Below, in pieces: positions 42,815 through 50,887 of a stretch of 64,000 nt of DNA. Origin of the DNA: Amycolatopsis australiensis (GTDB taxonomy: Bacteria; Actinomycetota; Actinomycetes; Mycobacteriales; Pseudonocardiaceae); contig NZ_FPJG01000006.1 in NCBI RefSeq assembly GCF_900119165.1, positions 5,580,001 through 5,644,000 on the forward strand, given 5' to 3'. The notes beneath the pieces were generated by a model. It did no database searches. It saw nothing but the letters and a program-made list of their open reading frames with translations, and was not told where the DNA came from. How positions within the stretch are numbered: position 1 is the stretch's first letter; every line of letters starts with the position of its first letter. A program made the translations under genes and the position numbers.

Positions 42815-43729
42815 TCAAGAGCCGTGGAAGACCTGGCCGACGACGACGGCGGCGATCACGCCGGCGGTGACGAGCAGGGTGAGCACGAAGACCAGCCGCC
42901 ACGGCACGATCCGGATCGGCCGCGGCTGCGGGAACACGGCCGCGGCAGCCCGGCGCGGAACCGGACCGGGCTCGTCGGTCTCGGGCTCGGCGGACGGCGG
43001 AGGCTCGACGGGCACGGGCACGACGGCGGGCAGTTCCGGCAGCCGCGAGAGCGCGGGAACACGCGCGGGAAAGCCATCGTCGAGCAGCGCGACGCGGGGT
43101 GGCGCGAGGTGCGCGAGGGAGAGCGCGTAGCAGGCGTCGAGCACGTCGTCGGCGGACCAGACGGTGCGCCACCGGTTGTGCTGCCCGATGATGCGCCGCA
43201 GCCCCCGCGGATCGGCGAGCACGACGGCGACCCGGGGCAGCGGCGCGGGCTCGCCGGCGCCCTCCACGGCATCGGCCGTGGCGCCGAGACGCGGGATCTG
43301 TCCAAGCGGCTTCTCCCCGAGCGCGGCCGGCGCGAACGGCTCGCCGGCGATTACCGGCGGCCGGGCCGCGTCGTCCCCGCCCGGCGGTACCAGCGCGACC
43401 AGGCCCGTCACGTACCGGCCGCCGTCGTGGGCGGCCAGTGCTCCCCGCGCGGCCGTCACTCCGGCGCCCGCTCGCTCCTCCGGCTCCGGCCACTCCGCCG
43501 TGCCCGGCTCGTGGGCCGCGACCACCACCAGCCCGTACCGGGTGAACACCAGCGCGTCCACGAACCGGGGTCCGCGGCCGCTGGGGACCGTGACGCCCAC
43601 CAGCGCCAGGCCCGTCAGGTGCTGCGGTCCCGGGCCCCACGACCGCAGCAGCCCCGCGACGTGCTCCGCCGCCGGGGGCAGGCGCCGTGCTTCACCGGGG
43701 CGCTGGAGGGCCACGAGCACGCCGGTCAC
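42815..43729 (-). CDS. Hypothetical protein with C-terminal membrane anchor
   Basis: A 304-residue protein of unknown function. The N-terminal 215 residues are soluble alpha/beta (LVALQRPGEARRLPPAAEHVAGLL, LVGVTVPSGRGPRFVDALVFTRYGLVVVAAHE, RRIIGQHNRWRTVWSADDVLDAC). A Pro/Glu-rich linker (about 220-265) leads to a single membrane helix at about 277-300 near the very C terminus. The central part resembles nuclease-related domains found in actinobacterial membrane-anchored proteins, but I cannot name it. GTG 43729 was chosen as the first codon after GAGGGAG. It diverges from the Fis-type regulator by 205 bp. Confidence 0.65.
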   Translation of the reverse strand: MTGVLVALQRPGEARRLPPAAEHVAGLLRSWGPGPQHLTGLALVGVTVPSGRGPRFVDALVFTRYGLVVVAAHEPGTAEWPEPEERAGAGVTAARGALAAHDGGRYVTGLVALVPPGGDDAARPPVIAGEPFAPAALGEKPLGQIPRLGATADAVEGAGEPAPLPRVAVVLADPRGLRRIIGQHNRWRTVWSADDVLDACYALSLAHLAPPRVALLDDGFPARVPALSRLPELPAVVPVPVEPPPSAEPETDEPGPVPRRAAAAVFPQPRPIRIVPWRLVFVLTLLVTAGVIAAVVVGQVFHGS

Positions 43730-43796
43730 CCCTCCCTCGAGGAAAACTCCCTCGACGGTAGGAGCCCGACCGCCCGCCGCCCCAGCAGCCGAACGA

Positions 43797-43811
43797 GTGG
43801 TCGGACACCAC
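43797..43811. promoter_or_regulatory. Dyad GTGGT-N5-ACCAC
   Basis: A perfect 5-5-5 inverted repeat in the 205-bp divergent region upstream of the GAF/Fis regulator, a typical size for a Fis-type HTH site. Its role is inferred from position only. Confidence 0.35.
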
Positions 43812-43934
43812 CGTGCGTAGCCGTAGCGGCGGAACCCTTGCCCGGCAACGGATCCGCCGCGGAGGTTCTCCAGGCGCCCGGTCCGTGTGATGATGGACCA
43901 CCGGGTACACCGATCGGCTCGACGAGGAGTGCGA

Positions 43935-45539
43935 GTGGACCTGCGGACCGAGATCGCGCAGTCGTGGCGGCGGGCGGAGCTGTCCGGGCTCTCGCCCGCG
44001 TCGTCGGTCGACCGGCTCGACGTCGCCGACGTCGACAGCCGCAGCCGGCTGCTGCGGGCCGCCTCGCCGGTGCTCGACGAGCTGGCCCGGCAGCTGGCCG
44101 GGACGCGGTTCTGCGTCGTGCTCGCCGACGACGAATGCCGGATCGTCGCGCGCCGGTTCAGCGAACGCTCGGTGGAGCTGGCGCTCGAGAACATCAGCGC
44201 GGTGCCCGGCTGCCAGTTCCTGGAGGAACGCACCGGGACGAACGCCCTCGCGACCCCGTTCGAGACCCGCCGCGGCGTCGCGGTCGACGGCGACGAGCAC
44301 TTCCTCGAAGCCTTGAAGCAGTTCACCTGCTACGGCCATCCGGTGGTGCACCCGGCGACGCGGCGGCTGGCCGGCGTCCTCGACATCACCGGGCCGGCGG
44401 GCGACGCCAACCCGCTGCTCGGCCCGTTCCTGCGCCGCGCGGTCGCCGACATCGAACGGCGGCTGCTCGACGGCGCGAAGCTCGCCGAGCAGCAGCTGCT
44501 GGCCGCGTTCCAGTCGGTGCAGCACCGGGCGTGCGCGGTGCTGGCGCTCGGCCAGGACGTCGTGCTGGCCAACACCGCGGCGACCGAGCTGGTCGACACC
44601 GCCGACCACCGGCTGCTGCAGGAGCTGGGCCGCACGCAGCGGGGGCTGCGCCGGATCCGGCTGACGTCGGGCACGCCGGTCGAAGTCCGCGTCGAGGCCG
44701 TTTCGGCGAACGCCGGGCTGCTGTTCGAACTGGCACCGGTGCGGACGGCGAGCCCGGTCGTGTCCCGGCCGCGCGCCTCGCGCGCGCTGTTCCCCGCCCA
44801 CGTCGACGCCCGCCTGCGCAGCGCGGGACGCGCCCGGCGGCGCGTGCTCATCTCCGGCGAACCCGGCGCCGGCCGCAGCACGGCGGCCCGCGTCGTCGCC
44901 GGCGACGAGCCGCTGCACGAGTTCGACGCCTCCGAAGTCGTCTCGGGCGCGGCCGGGTGGTGCGCGCGGGTCGAGGCCGCGGTGGGCGCGCGCGGGCTCC
45001 TCGTCATCGACGGCATCCAGCTGCTGCCGCCGCTGGCCGCCACCCGCCTGGCCCGGCTGCTGGACACGACGACGGCCTGGTTCGCGCTGCTCAGCGGACC
45101 GCCGTCGGAGCTGCGCGGCGAACAGGCGACGCTCGCGGCGCGCGTGCACCGGCGGATCGAGCTGCCCCCGCTGCGCGAGCGCCGCGACGAGATCCCGGCG
45201 ATCGCCCGCGCGCTGTTGCGCCGGTCCGGCGGCTCGCTCAGGCTGACGCCGGGCGCGCTGGAGGTGCTGGGTTCCCAGCAGTGGCCGGGCAATCTGCGCG
45301 AGCTGGCCGGGGTGCTGGCCGCCGCGGCCGACCGCCGGTCGGCGGGCGACCTGACCGCGGCCGACCTCGCGCTGGACCCGGCCACGGGCGGGGCGCTGAG
45401 CGGCTGGGAGCAGGCGGAATACGACGTGATCGTCCGGACCCTGCGGGCCTGCGGCGGCAACAAGGTGCGCGCGGCCAAGCAGCTGGGCATCAGCCGCTCG
45501 ACGCTCTACAACCGGATGCGCGCCCTGCGGGTCCGCTGA
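43935..45539 (+). CDS. GAF/AAA-like/Fis activator with degenerate ATPase
   Basis: A 534-residue regulator laid out like bacterial enhancer-binding proteins: an N-terminal GAF-like sensor (about 30-195), a central AAA+ region (about 285-470) and a C-terminal Fis HTH (AAKQLGISRSTLYNRM, about 515-530). The ATPase is degraded. Walker A reads GEPGAGRST with Arg for Lys, Walker B reads LLVIDGIQ with Gly for Glu, and there is no GAFTGA loop, so sigma-54 activation is not possible by the usual route. Similar AcoR/MimR-type proteins control alcohol and alkane oxidation genes in actinobacteria. It lies 86 bp before an NDMA-dependent dehydrogenase gene. GTG 43935 follows GAGGAG. Confidence 0.87.
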   Translation: MDLRTEIAQSWRRAELSGLSPASSVDRLDVADVDSRSRLLRAASPVLDELARQLAGTRFCVVLADDECRIVARRFSERSVELALENISAVPGCQFLEERTGTNALATPFETRRGVAVDGDEHFLEALKQFTCYGHPVVHPATRRLAGVLDITGPAGDANPLLGPFLRRAVADIERRLLDGAKLAEQQLLAAFQSVQHRACAVLALGQDVVLANTAATELVDTADHRLLQELGRTQRGLRRIRLTSGTPVEVRVEAVSANAGLLFELAPVRTASPVVSRPRASRALFPAHVDARLRSAGRARRRVLISGEPGAGRSTAARVVAGDEPLHEFDASEVVSGAAGWCARVEAAVGARGLLVIDGIQLLPPLAATRLARLLDTTTAWFALLSGPPSELRGEQATLAARVHRRIELPPLRERRDEIPAIARALLRRSGGSLRLTPGALEVLGSQQWPGNLRELAGVLAAAADRRSAGDLTAADLALDPATGGALSGWEQAEYDVIVRTLRACGGNKVRAAKQLGISRSTLYNRMRALRVR

Positions 45540-45542
45540 CGG

Positions 45543-45567
45543 GGACTGTCCGGGATTTGGACAGTCC
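45543..45567 (+). promoter_or_regulatory. Dyad GGACTGTCC-N7-GGACAGTCC before the dehydrogenase
   Basis: Perfect 9-bp arms with a 7-nt spacer, directly after the Fis regulator stop and 58 bp before the dehydrogenase start. It could be the activator's binding site or an RNA hairpin attenuating read-through. Confidence 0.55.
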
Positions 45568-45625
45568 ACCGCCGTCGCCGCTCCCCACAATCGACGGACC
45601 ACCGCCGCACGTGGAGGAGATGGCC

Positions 45626-46735
45626 GTGAAGACCAAGGCAGCCGTACTGTTCGACGCCGGGAAGCCGTTCGAGATCATGGAACTGGACCTCGACGGCCCC
45701 GGCCCCGGCGAGGTGCTGATCAAGTACACCGCCGCCGGGTTGTGCCACTCCGATCTGCACCTCATCGACAACGACCTCGTGCCGCGCTTCCCGATCATCG
45801 GCGGGCACGAAGGCGCCGGCATCATCGAGGAGGTCGGCGCCGGCGTCACGAAGGTACAGCCCGGCGACCACGTCGTGTGCAGCTTCATCCCCAACTGCGG
45901 TACCTGCCGCTACTGCTCGACCGGCCGCCAGAACCTGTGCGACATGGGCGCCACGATCCTCGACGGCCACATGCCCGACGGCACGTTCCGCTTCCACGCC
46001 GGCGGCCAGGACTTCGGCGCGATGTGCATGCTCGGCACGTTCTCCGAGCGCGCCACGATCTCGCAGCACTCGGTCGTCAAGGTCGACGACTGGCTGCCGC
46101 TGGAGACGGCCGTGCTGGTCGGCTGCGGCGTCCCGACCGGCTGGGCCACCGCCAACTACGCCGGCGGCGTCCGGGCCGGGGACACCACCGTCGTCTACGG
46201 CATCGGCGGCATCGGCATCAACGCCGTCCAGGGCGCCGCGCACGCCGGGGCGAAGTACGTCGTCGCCGTCGACCCCGTCGAGTTCAAGCGGGAGACGGCG
46301 CTGAAGTTCGGTGCCACGCACGCCTTCGCCACGGCCGCCGAAGCCGCCGAGAAGGTCAACGAGCTGACCTGGGGCCAGCTGGCCGACCAGGCGCTGATCA
46401 CCGTCGGCACGGTGGACGAAGACGTCGTCACCGACGCGTTCAACGTCGTCGGCAAGGGCGGCACGGTCGTCATCACCGGCCTCGCCAACCCCGAGAAGCT
46501 CACCGTGCACCTGTCCGGCGGCGTGCTGACGCTGTTCGAGAAGACGGTCAAGGGCACGCTCTTCGGCTCGGCGAACCCGCAGTACGACATCGTCCGGCTG
46601 CTGCGGCTCTACGACGCCGGCCAGCTCAAGCTCGACGAGCTGGTGACCCGCAAGTACTCGCTCGAGCAGGTCAACGAGGGCTACCAGGACCTGCGTGACG
46701 GCAAGAACATCCGCGGCGTCGTCGTCCACGCGTAG
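45626..46735 (+). CDS. NDMA-dependent alcohol dehydrogenase
   Basis: Zinc-dependent medium-chain dehydrogenase of 369 residues with tightly bound NAD, of the actinobacterial type assayed with nitroso-dimethylaniline. The catalytic Zn site is GLCHSDLH and GGHEGAGII. The structural Zn site has four Cys in NCGTCRYCSTGRQNLC, and the Rossmann loop is YGIGGIGINAVQGAAHAGAKYV. The insert MGATILDGHMPDGTFRF is typical of the class. GTG 45626 (6 nt after GGAGG) gives the family start MKTKAAVLF; ATG 45620 is an alternative. The physiological partner, often a mycofactocin-type cofactor, is inferred from family knowledge and is not encoded here. Confidence 0.9.
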   Translation: MKTKAAVLFDAGKPFEIMELDLDGPGPGEVLIKYTAAGLCHSDLHLIDNDLVPRFPIIGGHEGAGIIEEVGAGVTKVQPGDHVVCSFIPNCGTCRYCSTGRQNLCDMGATILDGHMPDGTFRFHAGGQDFGAMCMLGTFSERATISQHSVVKVDDWLPLETAVLVGCGVPTGWATANYAGGVRAGDTTVVYGIGGIGINAVQGAAHAGAKYVVAVDPVEFKRETALKFGATHAFATAAEAAEKVNELTWGQLADQALITVGTVDEDVVTDAFNVVGKGGTVVITGLANPEKLTVHLSGGVLTLFEKTVKGTLFGSANPQYDIVRLLRLYDAGQLKLDELVTRKYSLEQVNEGYQDLRDGKNIRGVVVHA

Positions 46736-46741
46736 CCCGCG

Positions 46742-46987
46742 GTGTCCACAGTGGACCTTGACGCGCCGTACCGGGTGAACCCGCATGAGCCGTTCGAGGC
46801 ACTCGCCCACCGCTGCGCGTGCCTGTCCGGCGCCCCGGACGTGGTCCGCTTCGTCCGCGACCTGGCGATGCACGCCACGGCCCGCGACGCCCTCGACGCC
46901 GCGGACCTCGGCGAGACGAGCCGGGCCCGGGTGGTGGCGGCGCTCGAGCGCCTCGCCGCCGCCGGGATCATCGTCGCCGAACCGTGA
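46742..46987 (+). CDS. Small protein downstream of the dehydrogenase
   Basis: An 81-residue protein, not recognised. The second half (RFVRDLAMHATARDALDAADLGETSRARVVAALERLAAAGIIV) is helical and ends like a winged-helix unit. Two Cys near residue 25-27 (CAC) might bind a metal. It starts 6 bp after the dehydrogenase stop and ends at a strong terminator, so it is the last gene of that operon and may be an accessory or assembly factor. Confidence 0.6.
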   Translation: MSTVDLDAPYRVNPHEPFEALAHRCACLSGAPDVVRFVRDLAMHATARDALDAADLGETSRARVVAALERLAAAGIIVAEP

Positions 46988-46989
46988 GA

Positions 46990-47028
46990 GGAGGTGGCCA
47001 CCACGACCGGGCCGTGGTGGCCACCTCC
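46990..47028. terminator. Bidirectional terminator hairpin
   Basis: GGAGGTGGCCACCACG (46990-47005) pairs perfectly with 47013-47028, loop 7 nt, between the dehydrogenase operon and the convergent TPP-enzyme gene. Confidence 0.85.
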
Positions 47029-47031
47029 CCT

Positions 47032-48765
47032 TCACGGCCGCGGGGTGTTGCGCAGGTTGGCGCGCGCCAGGTCCACCATCTTGCCGACGCCGCCGTTGAG
47101 GACCGTCTTCGTCGCGCCGAGGGCGAAGCCGCGCACCATCTCGCCGGTGATCCGCGGCGGGATGGACAGCGCGTTCGGGTCCGTGACCACCTCGACGACC
47201 GCGGGACCGGGGTGGGCGAACGCCTTCTCCAGCGCGCCGCGGACGTCCGCGGGGTCCTCGACGCGGGTCGAGTACACCCCGCAGGCCGCGGCGATCGCCG
47301 CGAAGTCCACCGGCGGGTGGTCGGTGCCGAAGTCCGGGAGCCCGTCGACGAGCATCTCCAGCTTCACCATGCCCAGCGTGGCGTTGTTGAACACCACCAC
47401 CTTCACCGGGACGTCGTAGGCGGGCAGGGTCAGCAGGTCGCCCATCAGCATCGCCAGCCCGCCGTCGCCCGAGAGCGACACGACCTGGCGGCCCGGCTGC
47501 GCGAGCTGCGCGCCGATGGCGTGCGGCAGCGCGTTGGCCATGCTGCCGTGCCGGAACGAGCCGAGCACGCGGCGGCGGCCGTTCGGGGTGAGGTAGCGCG
47601 CGGCCCAGACGTTGCCCATCCCGGTGTCGACGGTGAACACCGCGTCGTCGGCGGCGACGTCGTCGAGCACCGACGCGACGTACTCCGGGTGGATCGGGCG
47701 CCGGTGCTCGATCTTCGTCGTGTACGCGCCGACGACCTTCTCCAGCTTCCGCACGTGTTCCCGCAGCATCCGGTCGAGGAACGCCCGGTCGGTGCGCGGC
47801 CGCAGCAGCGGTAGCAAGGCACGCAGGGTCTCCTTGACGTCGCCGTGCACGGCCAGGTCCAGCGGCGTGCGGCGGCCGAGCCGCGAAGCGTCGTGGTCGA
47901 TCTGGATCGTGCGCGCCTGCGGGAGGAAGTTGTCGTACGGGAAGTCCGTGCCCAGCAGCACGATCCGGTCGGCTTCGTGCATCGCGTCGTAGCAGGCGCC
48001 GTAGCCGAGCAGGCCGCTCATGCCGACGTCGAACGGGTTGTCGAACTGGATCCACTCCTTGCCGCCGAGCGAGTGCCCGACCGGCGCGGCCAGCTTCTCC
48101 GCGACCGCCAGCACCTCGTCGTGCGCGCCGCGGACGCCCGCGCCGGCGAAGAGCACCACCTTCCCGCCCGAGTTCAGCAGGTCCGCCAGCTCCCGGACGG
48201 TCTCGGGCGACGGCACGGCGGGCGACGGCGTGACCAGCGGGAGCCGCTCGGTCAGCGGGCCGGTGGCCTTGCGGTCGGCGAGGTCGCCGGGGATGGTCAG
48301 CACGGCGACCCCGCCCTTGCCGACGGCGGCCTGCGTCGCGATACGCAGCAGCCGCGGCAGCTGGGCCGGGTCCGCCACGACCTCGCTGAAGTGACTGCAC
48401 TCGGCGAAGAGCCGGTCCGGGTGGGTCTCCTGGAAGAAGCCGGTGCCGATCTGGTTCGACGGGATGTGCGACGCGATCGCCAGCACCGGCGCGCCCGAGC
48501 GGTGGGCGTCGAACAGGCCGTTGATCAGGTGCAGGTTGCCCGGGCCGCAACTGCCCGCGCAGACGGCGAGCTTGCCGGTGACCTGCGCTTCGGCGGCCGC
48601 GGCGAAGGCGGCGGTTTCTTCGTGGCGCACGTGCACCCAGTCGATGCCGTCGGTGCGGCGGACCGCGTCGACGATCGGGTTGAGGCTGTCGCCGACGATG
48701 CCGTAGATGCGCTCGACGCCCGCGTCCCGCAACGTCCTGACCAGTTGTTCTGCCACGGTAGCCAT
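47032..48765 (-). CDS. poxB: Pyruvate oxidase-type TPP-dependent enzyme
   Basis: A 577-residue enzyme of the PoxB / acetolactate synthase superfamily that probably decarboxylates pyruvate to acetate and CO2, passing electrons to quinone. N-terminal TPP-Pyr domain with catalytic Glu in VRHEETAAFAAAAEAQ; central FAD-type domain with GTDFPYDNFLP; C-terminal TPP-PP domain with GDGGLAMLMGDLLTL...VFNN (GDG-N motif). PoxB has a C-terminal membrane-binding tail; here it ends GKMVDLARANLRNTPRP, which could serve so. GGAGG lies close to ATG 48765. It is divergent from a LysR gene, its likely regulator. Confidence 0.87.
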   Translation of the reverse strand: MATVAEQLVRTLRDAGVERIYGIVGDSLNPIVDAVRRTDGIDWVHVRHEETAAFAAAAEAQVTGKLAVCAGSCGPGNLHLINGLFDAHRSGAPVLAIASHIPSNQIGTGFFQETHPDRLFAECSHFSEVVADPAQLPRLLRIATQAAVGKGGVAVLTIPGDLADRKATGPLTERLPLVTPSPAVPSPETVRELADLLNSGGKVVLFAGAGVRGAHDEVLAVAEKLAAPVGHSLGGKEWIQFDNPFDVGMSGLLGYGACYDAMHEADRIVLLGTDFPYDNFLPQARTIQIDHDASRLGRRTPLDLAVHGDVKETLRALLPLLRPRTDRAFLDRMLREHVRKLEKVVGAYTTKIEHRRPIHPEYVASVLDDVAADDAVFTVDTGMGNVWAARYLTPNGRRRVLGSFRHGSMANALPHAIGAQLAQPGRQVVSLSGDGGLAMLMGDLLTLPAYDVPVKVVVFNNATLGMVKLEMLVDGLPDFGTDHPPVDFAAIAAACGVYSTRVEDPADVRGALEKAFAHPGPAVVEVVTDPNALSIPPRITGEMVRGFALGATKTVLNGGVGKMVDLARANLRNTPRP

Positions 48766-48797
48766 GCCTCCAGCTTCGTCCTTCCGGATGCATGCGT

Positions 48798-48812
48798 CCA
48801 ATGCCTGATTGG
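48798..48812. promoter_or_regulatory. CCAAT-N5-ATTGG dyad between poxB and lysR
   Basis: A perfect 5-5-5 inverted repeat in the 70-bp divergent spacer, of the form bound by LysR-type regulators. TACACT at 48824-48829 lies 6 nt before the lysR ATG and is its probable -10. Confidence 0.6.
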
Positions 48813-48835
48813 CTGAAAATCCATACACTTGAGAC

Positions 48836-49738
48836 ATGGACGTGCAGACGTTGCGGCTCTTCCGGGCAGTGGCCGGGGGCGCGACCGTCACGGAGACCGC
48901 GGCCGCGGCCCACCTGACCCAGCCGGCCCTGTCGCGGGCCCTGCGGCGGCTCGAGCGCGAGGCCGGGGCCGAGCTGTTCCGCCGGTCCGGCCGGCTGCTG
49001 CGGCTGACGCCGGCCGGGCACGCCTTCCAGCGGCGCGCCGGCATCGCGCTCGACCAGCTCGACCAGGGCCTCCGCGAAGTCGGCGAGATCGTCGCGCCCG
49101 GCGCCGGGATCGTGCCGCTGGCCTTCCTGCACACGTTCGGGACGTGGCTGGTGCCGTCGGTGCTGCGCGGCTTCCTGCGCGAGCACCCGGACACCCGGTT
49201 CGAGCTGCGCCAGCACGGCGAGGCCGGGCTCGAGGCGGAGCTGCTGGAGGGCACCGCGGACCTCGTCATCACCAGCGGCGACCCCGGACACCCGCAGCTG
49301 CGCTGGTCCCGGCTGCTCGTCGAACCCCTGCGCCTGGCGGTTCCCCCGCACCACCGGCTCGCCGGGCGGCGCCGGGTCCGGCTCGCCGACGTCGCCGGCG
49401 AAACCTTCATCCTGCTGCGTCCCGGGTACGCCCTGCGCGAGACGACCGAGCGGCTGTGCGCCGAGGCGGGGTTCACCCCGCGCATCGGGTTCGAGGGCGA
49501 CGAGGTCGAGACGCTGCGCGGGCTCGTCACGGCCGGGCTCGGCGTGTCCGTGCTGCCGCTGCCGCACACGGCGGCGTTCCGGGCGCCGCACCTGGAACTG
49601 ACCGATGTGGACGCCGCCCGGGACATCGGCCTGGCCTGGGCGGCGGGCCGGACCCTCCCGCCGCCCAGCGAAACGTTCCGGCGGCACGTCCTCGCCACCG
49701 TGCCCGCCGGCCTCGGCAGTCCACAAGGGACGGTGTGA
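48836..49738 (+). CDS. LysR-family transcriptional regulator
   Basis: A 300-residue regulator. The winged HTH (LRLFRAVAGGATVTETAAAAHLTQPALSRALRRLERE, about 5-41) is followed by a LysR effector domain (about 88-290) with LVITSGDPG and LVTAGLGVSVLPLP. ATG 48836 is only 6 nt from TACACT, so it is probably translated from a leaderless mRNA. It is divergent from the pyruvate oxidase-type gene, with a dyad between them. This fits the common design in which LysR activates the divergent gene and limits its own. Confidence 0.9.
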   Translation: MDVQTLRLFRAVAGGATVTETAAAAHLTQPALSRALRRLEREAGAELFRRSGRLLRLTPAGHAFQRRAGIALDQLDQGLREVGEIVAPGAGIVPLAFLHTFGTWLVPSVLRGFLREHPDTRFELRQHGEAGLEAELLEGTADLVITSGDPGHPQLRWSRLLVEPLRLAVPPHHRLAGRRRVRLADVAGETFILLRPGYALRETTERLCAEAGFTPRIGFEGDEVETLRGLVTAGLGVSVLPLPHTAAFRAPHLELTDVDAARDIGLAWAAGRTLPPPSETFRRHVLATVPAGLGSPQGTV

Positions 49739-49789
49739 GAATCGCCGTGCGGACACGCGCGGTGATCGCGGCTGTGCGAAGGTGGGGTC

Positions 49790-50887
49790 ATGGTCGCCGC
49801 GCTGAGAAGCTTCCTGACGTCCTGGACCTCCGTCACGCCCGTCCTCGGGGTGCTGGTGCTGGCGCTCGCCTGGGGGCGCGACCTCGGCCCGGTGTTCGTG
49901 GCCGTCGTGGCGGTCGCGCTCGCGGCCACCGTGCTCGCCGCGGTGCACCACGCCGAAGTCGTCGCGCACCGGGTCGGCGAGCCGTTCGGGTCGCTCGTGC
50001 TCGCGGTCGCGGTCACCGTCATCGAGGTCGCGCTGATCGTCACGATGATGGTCTCCGGCGGTCCCGAGGCCGGCTCGCTGGCGCGCGACACGGTGTTCGC
50101 CGCGGTGATGATCACGACCAACGGCATCGTCGGCATCGCGCTGCTCGTGGGCGCGCGCCGCTACGGCGCGACCCTGTTCAACCCCGAGGGCAGCGGGGCG
50201 GCACTGGCCACGGTCGCGACCCTGGCCACGCTCAGCCTGGTGCTGCCGACGTTCACCTCCAGCACCCCGGGCCCGGCGTTCTCGTCCGCGCAGCTGACCT
50301 TCGCCGCGCTCGCGTCCCTGGCGCTGTACGGCACGTTCGTGCTGACGCAGACCGTGCGCCACCGCGACTTCTTCCTCCCGGTGGCGGCCGACGGCGCGGT
50401 CAAGGAAGAGGACCACGCCGATCCGCCGTCGAGCCGGGCGGCGCTGGGCAGCCTCGCGCTCCTGCTGGTCGCCCTGGTCGCGGTGGTCGGGCTGGCCAAG
50501 GTGGAGTCCCCGGCGATCGAGGCGGGCGTGCGAGCCGCCGGGTTCCCGCAGTCGTTCGTCGGCGTCGTGATCGCGTTGCTGGTGCTGCTGCCGGAGACGC
50601 TGGCCGCGGTCCGCGCGGCACTGCGCGACCGGATGCAGATCAGCCTCAACCTCGCCTACGGCTCCGCGATCGCGAGCATCGGCCTGACCATCCCGGCGAT
50701 CGCCCTGGCCTCGATCTGGCTGCCGACCCGGCTGCTGCTGGGCCTGGGCCCGACGCAGATCGTGCTGCTGGCGCTGACGGTGGTGGTCAGCGTCCTGACG
50801 GTGGTCCCGGGCCGCGCGACCCGCCTCCAGGGCGGCGTGCACCTGGTGCTGCTGGCCGGTTTCCTGGTGCTGGCGGTCAACCCGTGA
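49790..50887 (+). CDS. chaA: Ca2+/H+ (or Na+/H+) antiporter, ChaA-type
   Basis: A 365-residue CaCA-superfamily exchanger with about eleven hydrophobic segments. Both alpha-repeat signatures occur: GEPFGSLVLAVAVTVIEVALIVTMM (residues 64-88) and LLPETLAAVRAALRDRMQISLNLAYGSAIASIGLTIP, with the ion-binding Glu residues. A charged loop (KEEDHADPPSS) sits between the halves. It stands alone on the plus strand, and its last 11 bp overlap the convergent phosphatase gene. Ion selectivity is not certain from sequence. Confidence 0.88.
   Translation: MVAALRSFLTSWTSVTPVLGVLVLALAWGRDLGPVFVAVVAVALAATVLAAVHHAEVVAHRVGEPFGSLVLAVAVTVIEVALIVTMMVSGGPEAGSLARDTVFAAVMITTNGIVGIALLVGARRYGATLFNPEGSGAALATVATLATLSLVLPTFTSSTPGPAFSSAQLTFAALASLALYGTFVLTQTVRHRDFFLPVAADGAVKEEDHADPPSSRAALGSLALLLVALVAVVGLAKVESPAIEAGVRAAGFPQSFVGVVIALLVLLPETLAAVRAALRDRMQISLNLAYGSAIASIGLTIPAIALASIWLPTRLLLGLGPTQIVLLALTVVVSVLTVVPGRATRLQGGVHLVLLAGFLVLAVNP

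Noticed and set aside
43935..45539. Classical sigma-54 activator and a -24/-12 promoter before the dehydrogenase
   Set aside because: Actinobacteria generally lack sigma-54, the GAFTGA loop is absent and ATPase motifs are degenerate. No convincing GG-N10-GC element was found at 45540-45625.
45506..50842. A 1,778-codon minus-strand frame across the dehydrogenase, TPP enzyme, LysR and antiporter genes
   Set aside because: It overlaps four well-supported genes, partly in the same strand but another frame, and its product shows no domain. Treated as a GC-rich shadow.
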